Part shown: positions 8,865 through 15,861 of the stretch, one piece after another
Numbering within the stretch: the stretch's first letter is position 1
Layout of the letters: each line of letters opens with the position of its first letter
Assembly: GCA_013044085.1 (NCBI GenBank)
Contig: JABEVI010000020.1
Location: 1-15,861 of the forward strand
DNA length: 15,861 bases
Direction: 5' to 3'
Source: Steroidobacteraceae bacterium
GTDB taxonomy: Bacteria; Pseudomonadota; Gammaproteobacteria; Steroidobacterales; Steroidobacteraceae
The notes under the pieces: model-generated
The model's input: only the letters and a program-made list of their open reading frames with translations
Databases searched by the model: none
What the model was told of the DNA's origin: nothing
Position numbers and translations under genes: made by a program

Positions 8865-8904
8865 GTGCGCCCTATACTCGTGCGATCGGCGCGCGGTGCG
8901 CCCT
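8865..8904 (+). repeat. 9-base direct repeat flanking the gnd -10
   Basis: GTGCGCCCT occurs at 8865-8873 and again at 8896-8904, 31 bases apart, about three helical turns. An inverted repeat GGCGC-CTGT-GCGCC (8858-8871) overlaps the first copy. The pair flanks the expected gnd transcript start, so it could be a regulator site. The short length and GC-rich setting make chance quite possible. Confidence 0.3.
8873..8878 (+). promoter_or_regulatory. Candidate -10 element upstream of gnd
   Basis: TATACT is the best -10 match in the 94-base divergent region and would place a transcript start about 35 bases before the gnd ATG. No good -35 lies at 16-18 bases; the only TTG-like hexamer (TTGGCG, 8856-8861) is too close at 11 bases. 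An activator could compensate, or the match may be chance in an AT-richer spot. Confidence 0.35.
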
Positions 8905-8918
8905 CATCGGAAGCGGCC

Positions 8919-9810
8919 ATGGATATCGCGATGATCGGTCTTGGCAAAATGGGCGCAAACATGGCGCAGCGGCTGCTGCGCGGCGGACACCGGGTGGTCG
9001 GCTTCGATCCTTCGGCGGCTGCGCGCAAGCTCCTCGAAGACAAGGGCGGCGAGGCGGCGGCCTCGCTCGAGCTGCTCATCGGGCGCCTCGCCGCGCCGCG
9101 GGTGTTGTGGATGATGGTGCCGGCCGGTGAGCCAACCGACGCGACCATCGAGGGCCTGCGCGGGCTGCTCGGCCGCGGCGACACGCTCATCGACGGCGGC
9201 AACTCCTACTATCGCGACACCTTGCGCCGTGCCGCGAGCCTCGAGCCGTTGGGGATCCGTTATGTCGACGCCGGCACGAGCGGCGGCGTCTGGGGTCTGC
9301 AGGAGGGCTACAGCCTGATGGTCGGCGGTGATGAGGCGGTGGTCGAGACGTTGCGGCCGATCTTCTCGAGCCTCGCGCCTGCGGCGGATCGCGGCTGGGG
9401 ACGGGTCGGGCCGGTCGGCGCCGGCCATTTCACCAAGATGGTCCACAACGGCATCGAGTATGGCCTGATGCAGGCCTATGCCGAGGGCTTCTCGATCCTG
9501 CGCCACAAGGAGGCGTTCGACCTGGATCTGCACCAGATCGCCGAGATCTGGCGCCACGGCAGCGTGGTGCGCTCCTGGCTGCTCGACCTCAGTGCGAGTG
9601 CGCTCAAGACCAATCCGCACCTGGATGGCATCGCTCCTTACGTCGCCGATTCGGGCGAGGGTCGCTGGACCGTCGCCGAAGCGATCGAACTCGGAGTGCC
9701 GGCCTTCGTCATCACGCAGTCCCTGCTCGAGCGGTTGCGCTCGCGCGAGGCCGATTCATTCGGCGACAAGCTCCTCGCGGCGATGCGCAATCAGTTCGGT
9801 GGACACGCGA

Positions 9811-9824
<14 letters not shown>
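8919..9824 (+). CDS. gnd: 6-phosphogluconate dehydrogenase (decarboxylating), short form
   Basis: This enzyme oxidatively decarboxylates 6-phosphogluconate to ribulose-5-phosphate in the pentose phosphate pathway. The 301 residues match the short class (about 300) and not the classical 470-residue class. The Rossmann motif IGLGKMGANMAQRL is at 6-19. The second strand ends in VVGFD, with D30 where NADP-dependent classical enzymes have an NRT-type loop, which suggests NAD preference (inference). The substrate-binding loop is GTSGGVWGLQEG (119-130), the catalytic helix GHFTKMVHNGIEYGLMQAYAEGF has K173 and E180, and DSGEGRWT follows. The ATG at 8919 has GGAAG at 8909-8913, five bases away; further upstream the frame is open but unlike the family. 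Its 3' end overlaps the end of convergent pgm by 14 bases. Confidence 0.95.
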
Positions 9825-11468
<1,644 letters not shown>

Positions 11469-11472
<4 letters not shown>

Positions 11473-12554
11473 CGGTCCTCGAGAGCCGCGCTCTTGGCGG
11501 CGATGCGGGTCAGCAGATTCTGCCAGGAGGTGACGAAGGCGGCGGCGCCGTCGACCTGAAGCTTTGTGCCGAGTGCCGCGACGTCGACGCCCGCGCGCCC
11601 GAAGCGGGCGATCACCTCCTCGGCATCGCCGCCGTCCTCCGCGAGCGCCGCGCCGACGCGGCCGTCGGCGGCGAACGCGAGCAGCGTCTTCTCGGGCATC
11701 GTGTCGATCGTCCCGGGCGCCGCGAGCGCCTCGACGTAGACGCTCGCGCGTGCGTGAGGGTCCTTCACCCCGGTGCTCGCCCACAGCAGGCGCTGTGCGC
11801 GCGCGCCGGCGTCGGCGAGCGCGCGCCAGCGCGCCGAGGCGAGCAGTTCGCGGTAGGTGCGGTAGCTGCGGCGCGCGATCGCGACGCCGAGTCCTTGCTC
11901 GAGCGGCGCCGGGTCGCGTCCCGCGACCGCGCGGTCCCAGCGGCTGACGAACAGCGAGGCCACCGATTCGACGCGGGCGCCGAGCCCGGCGGCGAGCCGC
12001 CGCTCGATGCCGCGAAGATAGGCCTCGGCGGCCGCCAGGTACTGTTCGCGCGAGAACAACAAGGTGACGTTGATCGGCACGCCGGCGAAGATCGATTCCT
12101 CGATCGCGGCGAGTCCGGCCACCGTGCCCGGAATCTTCACGAAGAGATTCGGCCGGTCGGCCTGGCTGTGGATGCGGCGCGCGGCCGCGACCGTCGCCGC
12201 CGTGTCATCGGCGATCAGCGGCGAGACCTCCATGGACACCCAGCCGTCGGCGCCGTCGCTCGCCTCGTAGACGGGGCGCAGGATGTCGGCCGCGCGGCGC
12301 AGATCCTGCAGGGCAATCTCGACGAACAGATCCTCGCCGGCGAGCCCGCTGCGGGCGAGTTCGCGGATCGAAACGTCGTACGCGGCGGTGGCGGCGATCG
12401 CCTCGTCGAAAATCGTCGGATTCGAGGTGAGCCCCGTCACCGAAAAGCGCTCGACGTAGCGGCGCAGCGTGCCATCGTCGAGCATCGCGCGGGTGATGTT
12501 GTCGAGCCAGAGACTCTGGCCGAGGTCGTGCAGTTGCTGCGTGATCGATGTCAT
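11469..12554 (-). CDS. tal: Transaldolase, long form (about 360 residues)
   Basis: Transaldolase transfers a dihydroxyacetone unit between sedoheptulose-7-phosphate and glyceraldehyde-3-phosphate in the non-oxidative pentose phosphate pathway. The 361 residues resemble the longer bacterial class rather than the 317-residue E. coli TalB class. Visible motifs are LWLDNITRAML with D18, VTGLTSNPTIFDEAI (39-53), LFVKIPGT with the Schiff-base lysine K140, and GVPINVTLLFSREQY (158-172); WASTGVKDP (258-266) is also conserved. The chosen ATG at 12554 overlaps the zwf stop as ATGA and has GGAG about 10 bases upstream. An in-frame ATG at 12587 lies inside zwf and would add 11 residues atypical of the family. 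The 3' end overlaps the pgm start in the same way, so the two junctions are probably translationally coupled. Confidence 0.95.
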
Positions 12555-13939
12555 TGTGCTGTTGCTCCGATGGTCGGATTGTGCCAAGTGTCGGTTCCGC
12601 GCATCACGCCCGCGGCCGCGGGAGGTCCCCAGCTGCCGGGCTCATACATGATGACCGGCGGCGGGTCGGCGAGCAGCGGGTCGAAGATGCGCCAGGCGGC
12701 CTCGACGCAGTCATCGCGGGTGAACAGCGTGTTGTCGCCGCGGATCGCCTGCGTGAGAAGGCGCTCGTACGGGGATTGCTCGGCGATCGAGTCGTGCCGG
12801 GCGATGAGTTCGACCGGTTCGCCGTGCATCGACTCGCCGACGCGCTTGACCGATGCGCCGGCGCAGATCACCACATGGGGACTGAGGCGGAAGCGGAAGT
12901 AATTCGGCGGTGCGGCCGGTTGGCCGCCGAAGATCGCGAGCGGCGGCGGCTTCAAGTTGACGATGACTTCCGTCATCGTCGCCGGCAGGCACTTGCCCGC
13001 CCGCAGATAAAAGGGCACGCCGGCCCAGCGCCAGGTGTCTATCTGCAGCCGCAGGGCCGCGAAGGTCTCGACCCCGGAGGCGGGGGCGACGCCCTTTTCG
13101 GCGCGGTAGCCGCGGAATTGTCCGCGAACGAGATCGCCCGGCTCGAGCGGGCGGATCGCGCGGAACAGGCGCAGCTTCTCGGCCTGCATCGCCTGCGGAT
13201 CATCGCGCGTCGGCGCATCCATCGCGAGCAGCGCGAGCACCTGCAGGAGATGGTTCTGGACGACGTCGCGCAGCGCGCCGACCTCGTCGTAGAACGCGCC
13301 ACGGCCCTCGACGCCGAAGGATTCGGCCATCGTGATCTGGATGTCGTTCACGAAATGCCGATTCCAGATCGGTTCGAGGAAGGCGTTCGCGAAGCGGAAG
13401 TACAGCAGGTTCTGAACCGCCTCCTTGCCGAGATAATGATCGATCCGGAAGATCGAGTTCTCCGGAAACACCGCGTGCAGGGTCTGATCGAGCGCCTGCG
13501 CGCTCGCGAGGTCGCGGCCGAAGGGTTTCTCGACGATCACGCGCGCATCCTTGGCGGCGCCGCTGCAGCCGAGACCGTCGATCACCTCGCCGAACAGGCT
13601 CGGCGGGATCGCCAGGTAGTGGATCGGCCGCGCCGCGCCGGCGAGTTGCGCGCGCAATTTCTCGAAGGTCGCCGATTCACCGTAATCGCCGTCGACGTAA
13701 GCGAGGCGCGCGGCGAGCCGTTCGAAGGCCGCGGCATCGAAGGTGCCGGCGTGCTCGAGACTCGCGCGTGCCCGGCGCCGCAGGTCCTCGAGCGTCCAGC
13801 CGGCGTGGGCGACGCCGATGATCGGCAGGTCCATTTCGCCGTTTCGGAACATCGCCTGCAGCGCGGGGAAGATCTTCTTGAAGGCGAGGTCGCCGGTCGC
13901 GCCGAAGAACACGAACGCATCGGACGGTGGGCTGTTCAT
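12551..13939 (-). CDS. zwf: Glucose-6-phosphate 1-dehydrogenase
   Basis: Zwf oxidises glucose-6-phosphate to 6-phosphogluconolactone, the entry step of the oxidative pentose phosphate (or Entner-Doudoroff) pathway, producing NADPH or NADH. The 462 residues are somewhat shorter than the usual 480-500. The coenzyme loop is FVFFGATGDLAFKKIFPAL (9-27); EKPFG is at 137-141; the active-site signature RIDHYLGKE has D167, H168 and K172; and the second catalytic histidine H230 lies in GALRDVVQNH. The C-terminal YEPGSWGP is typical. The ATG at 13939 starts four bases after the cbpM stop; the upstream open frame is Arg/Ser-rich shadow over cbpM. The stop overlaps the tal start. Cofactor preference cannot be settled by eye. 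The lactonase gene pgl is not in the window. Confidence 0.96.
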   Translation of the reverse strand: MNSPPSDAFVFFGATGDLAFKKIFPALQAMFRNGEMDLPIIGVAHAGWTLEDLRRRARASLEHAGTFDAAAFERLAARLAYVDGDYGESATFEKLRAQLAGAARPIHYLAIPPSLFGEVIDGLGCSGAAKDARVIVEKPFGRDLASAQALDQTLHAVFPENSIFRIDHYLGKEAVQNLLYFRFANAFLEPIWNRHFVNDIQITMAESFGVEGRGAFYDEVGALRDVVQNHLLQVLALLAMDAPTRDDPQAMQAEKLRLFRAIRPLEPGDLVRGQFRGYRAEKGVAPASGVETFAALRLQIDTWRWAGVPFYLRAGKCLPATMTEVIVNLKPPPLAIFGGQPAAPPNYFRFRLSPHVVICAGASVKRVGESMHGEPVELIARHDSIAEQSPYERLLTQAIRGDNTLFTRDDCVEAAWRIFDPLLADPPPVIMYEPGSWGPPAAAGVMRGTDTWHNPTIGATAQ

Positions 13940-13943
13940 GCCT

Positions 13944-14255
13944 TCAGCCACCCAGGTACAGACGCCGGCGCAAGCGCTCGATCTCATCGAGCAGGTCGAG
14001 CGCGAGCGCGACGCCGGCGAGGTTGACCTCGAGGTCGCGTTGCAGGCGCAGCGCGACGCGTGCGCGGCGCACCGCATCGGCGCCGAAGCGCCAGACCGGC
14101 GGTGCCTCCCCTTCGTTCGCGAGGATGCCTTCCTCGACCAATTCGACGATGCAGCTCGCCTCGGTCGCGCACAGCCGGCTCAGGTCCTCGATCGACAGGG
14201 GTTGGTCGCACTCGACGATGCAGCCCTGAAGAATGTCGGCGTTTCTCGGTGTCAT
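13944..14255 (-). CDS. cbpM: Chaperone modulator CbpM (MerR-like)
   Basis: A 103-residue protein of the CbpM family, which in E. coli binds the J domain of CbpA and inhibits its co-chaperone and DNA-binding activities. The N-terminal half resembles a MerR-type helix-turn-helix (LSIEDLSRLCATEASCIVELVEEGIL, in two pieces about 20-45), followed by a WRFGADAVRRARVALRLQ stretch (about 54-71) and a leucine-rich helix DLLDEIERLRRRL near the end, all typical of the family. The ATG at 14255 lies six bases after the cbpA stop, with GGGAG about 11 bases upstream. zwf starts four bases after its stop, so it sits between a chaperone gene and a metabolic gene in one tight run. Confidence 0.88.
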   Translation of the reverse strand: MTPRNADILQGCIVECDQPLSIEDLSRLCATEASCIVELVEEGILANEGEAPPVWRFGADAVRRARVALRLQRDLEVNLAGVALALDLLDEIERLRRRLYLGG

Positions 14256-14261
14256 CGGCGT

Positions 14262-15206
14262 TCACACTCCCAGTCGTGCGCGTGGGTCGAACGGCGCGGC
14301 GGCCGCGAGCGCTCGGTAGGCGGCGCGCGTCTTCTCGTCGGCGGTCGGCGGCAACGCGATCTGCATGAGTACGTACAAGTCTCCGGGCGGCGAGGAGGGA
14401 ATGCCGCGGCCTTTCACGCGCAGCTTCGCGCCGGCCTTGGAGCCCGGCGGGATCTTCAGCTCGATCGGCCCGCCCGGCGTCGGCGTGGTCACCGTCGCGC
14501 CGAGCACCGCCTCCCAGGGCGCGAGCGGCAGCTCGAGGATCAGATCGCGGCCGTCGAGCTGGTAGAGCCGGTGTGGCTGGAATTCGACCTCGATGTACAG
14601 ATCGCCGGCGCCGCCGCCCGGCGCGCGTGTGCCTTGGCCTGCGAGCCGGATCGTCTGGCCCGGCAGAATGCCTTTCGGAATCTGCACGTTCAAGGTCCGC
14701 TCCTTGACGAGCAGCCGGCCCTCGGCATCCACTTCCGGAACGCGCAGCACGATCGAGCGGGTGCCGCCTGCGAGTGTCGCGTCGAGGTCGAGCAGCACCT
14801 TGGCGTGATGGTCCTCGCCGCCCCGGGGCTCGCCGCTGCGGCCGCCGGCACGGCCGGCGCGGCCGAACAGGGATTCGAAGAATTCGCTGTAGGCGCGATC
14901 GTCGGCGTGCTGTCCGGTGCGCTCGCCGGCGCCGCTAAATTCGAAACCGGCGTCCCAATCGGGCGGCGGTCTCCATTGCTCGCCGGCGCGGTGGCCGGAC
15001 CCGAGCTGGTCGTAGGCGGCGCGCTTCTCGGGATTCTTCAGCACTTCATAGGCTTCGCCGAGTTCCTTGAAGCGCGCTTCGGCATCCTTCACCTTGCTCA
15101 CATCGGGGTGATATTTGCGTGCAAGTTTGCGGTAAGCCTGCTTGATCTCGGCTTCTTTCGCGTCGCGGGCGACGCCCATGATCTTGTAGTAGTCCTTGAA
15201 ATCCAC
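14262..15206 (-). CDS. cbpA: DnaJ-like co-chaperone CbpA (type II J protein)
   Basis: A 314-residue J-domain protein that should stimulate the ATPase of DnaK; in E. coli CbpA also binds curved DNA in stationary phase. The J domain (about 5-70) has the HPD motif at H33-P34-D35 and ends in EKRAAYDQLG. A short Gly-rich linker follows. The C-terminal substrate-binding domains are at about 135-300 (VQIPKGILPGQTIRLAGQG, then GDLYIEVEF), with no cysteine zinc-finger repeats, which separates it from DnaJ. The start is GTG at 15206 with AGGG six bases upstream (15213-15216 on the - strand); an upstream in-frame ATG at 15224 is cut off by TGA at 15210-15212. It heads the run cbpA-cbpM-zwf-tal-pgm. Confidence 0.93.
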   Translation of the reverse strand: MDFKDYYKIMGVARDAKEAEIKQAYRKLARKYHPDVSKVKDAEARFKELGEAYEVLKNPEKRAAYDQLGSGHRAGEQWRPPPDWDAGFEFSGAGERTGQHADDRAYSEFFESLFGRAGRAGGRSGEPRGGEDHHAKVLLDLDATLAGGTRSIVLRVPEVDAEGRLLVKERTLNVQIPKGILPGQTIRLAGQGTRAPGGGAGDLYIEVEFQPHRLYQLDGRDLILELPLAPWEAVLGATVTTPTPGGPIELKIPPGSKAGAKLRVKGRGIPSSPPGDLYVLMQIALPPTADEKTRAAYRALAAAAPFDPRARLGV

Positions 15207-15253
15207 CGCTCACCCTGGCGCCATGCGCCCGTTCCGGCCGTGAAGGTCCCGCT

Positions 15254-15284
15254 AGGATACTCTGGTCGAGCCGCGCCGATTCAA
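15254..15284 (-). promoter_or_regulatory. Candidate sigma70-like promoter for cbpA
   Basis: On the - strand TTGAAT (15284-15279) and TATCCT (15259-15254) are separated by 19 bases, slightly longer than ideal, in the gap between the cardiolipin synthase stop and cbpA. A transcript start would lie about 40 bases before the GTG. The -35 region reads CTTGAA, like a heat-shock -35, but no CCCCAT-type -10 follows. A 6-bp hairpin (15274-15279 with 15288-15293) lies at the same place without a T-run. Confidence 0.3.
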
Positions 15285-15294
15285 GGGTCGGCGG

Positions 15295-15861
15295 CTAAAG
15301 CTGGTAAGCGAGCGATAGCAGCAGGCCCTCGGCCAGATCGCGCCACAGACCCGGGGCGTGCCGCTCGAACCGGCGCGCTCCCGGTAGCAGCGCATTGATC
15401 CAGGCCGCCAGAGCCTCGATCGGTGCGCTGCCGTACAGAACGAACGCGGATTCATAGTTCAGCAGCAGGCTGCGAGAATCGAGGTTCACCGAGCCGCAGA
15501 GCGCGAGCGAGGCGTCGATCACCACTGCTTTCGCATGCACCATGTAGGGCAAGAGGTGAAAGCGCACGCCGGCGTCGCTGAGCGCGCGCAGCGTGCGGTT
15601 GCGGGCGAAATCGGCGAGGCGGTGATTCGAGTGGTGCGGCAGGCAGACGTCGATAGCGATGCCCCGCCGTGCGGCGAGCCGGAAGGCGATTTCCAGCGAC
15701 GCATCCGGTACGAAGTACGGTGTGACGGCGAGAATGCGCCGCTCGGCGCGAAAACAGGCGTCGATCAACAAGGCCTGGACGGTGTCCTCGGTCTGATCCG
15801 GGCCGCTCGGCAGGAACTGCGCGAGGCCGGCGTCGGCCTCGGCAGCCGCCGCACTTGCCGC
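15295..15861 (-). CDS. Cardiolipin synthase / phospholipase D family, C-terminal part (5' end outside window)
   Basis: The visible 188 residues are the second half of a membrane-associated phospholipase D-type enzyme, most like cardiolipin synthases that join phosphatidylglycerol (or a related lipid) to form cardiolipin. The frame is open to the window edge. QFLPSGPDQTEDTVQALL is the linker typical of these enzymes before the second catalytic half, then VTPYFVPDASLEIAFRLAARRG, and the HKD motif VHAKAVVID with H109, K111 and D116 of the fragment, followed by GSVNLDSRSLLLNYE. The stop TAG is 88 bases upstream of the cbpA start in the same direction, so it could be cotranscribed with cbpA or be a separate unit. 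Other phospholipase D-like functions cannot be excluded without the N-terminal half. Confidence 0.9.
   Translation of the reverse strand, partial: AASAAAAEADAGLAQFLPSGPDQTEDTVQALLIDACFRAERRILAVTPYFVPDASLEIAFRLAARRGIAIDVCLPHHSNHRLADFARNRTLRALSDAGVRFHLLPYMVHAKAVVIDASLALCGSVNLDSRSLLLNYESAFVLYGSAPIEALAAWINALLPGARRFERHAPGLWRDLAEGLLLSLAYQL

Noticed and set aside
11473..11784. N-terminal extension of pgm upstream of 11472
   Set aside because: 104 mostly Arg/Gly/Ala residues over the tal coding region; family alignment and the ATGA overlap support 11472.
12548..14026. 492-codon + strand open frame opposite zwf
   Set aside because: Shadow of zwf; composition is the mirror of zwf codons.
13940..14077. 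N-terminal extension of zwf upstream of 13939
   Set aside because: The extra 46 residues are Ser/Arg/Cys-rich shadow over cbpM; the coenzyme loop sits at the normal distance from 13939.
15260..15285. Heat-shock sigma32 promoter for cbpA
   Set aside because: A CTTGAA -35-like match exists but no CCCCAT-type -10 is found at the required spacing.
13743..15398. 551-codon + strand open frame opposite cbpM and cbpA
   Set aside because: Crosses several real gene boundaries on the other strand and has no motif.

Overview
The window is a GC-rich chromosomal stretch (by eye about two-thirds G+C, nearly all coding) from a proteobacterium-like heterotroph. Gene order, the CbpA/CbpM pair, a Spinster-type MFS transporter and an E. 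coli-like long MalQ suggest a gamma- or betaproteobacterium, but the exact lineage is inference. I see no mobile element, phage gene, tRNA, rRNA or CRISPR array.

Layout. (1) Bases 2-6933, + strand: a tightly packed glycogen/maltodextrin block, glgP (3' part only) - glgB - glgX - malQ, with gaps of 16, 0 and 4 bases. (2) Bases 6942-8824, - strand: a two-gene module, an NAD(P)H-dependent FMN reductase-like flavoprotein followed by a Spinster-type MFS transporter. (3) Bases 8919-9824, + strand: a single short-form 6-phosphogluconate dehydrogenase gene (gnd), divergent from the FMN reductase across 94 bases. (4) Bases 9811-15206, - strand: a compact run cbpA - cbpM - zwf - tal - pgm, with gaps of 6 and 4 bases and then two 4-base ATGA overlaps. 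(5) Bases 15295-15861, - strand: the 3' part of a cardiolipin synthase/phospholipase D gene upstream of cbpA.

How the genes fit together. GlgP, GlgX and MalQ degrade glycogen and maltodextrins to glucose-1-phosphate and glucose, and GlgB introduces branches during synthesis. Pgm interconverts glucose-1-phosphate and glucose-6-phosphate. Zwf and Gnd oxidise glucose-6-phosphate to ribulose-5-phosphate with production of reduced nicotinamide cofactor, and Tal recycles sugars in the non-oxidative branch. The window therefore encodes most of a route from stored glycogen to reducing power and pentoses. 6-phosphogluconolactonase and phosphoglucose isomerase are not in the window, nor are glgA and glgC.

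Every gene belongs to a known family. The least expected feature is that a DnaJ-type co-chaperone and its modulator (cbpA-cbpM) lie at the head of what looks like one transcription unit with zwf-tal-pgm. I did not find a convincing wholly new system. No gap between genes is longer than about 95 bases.
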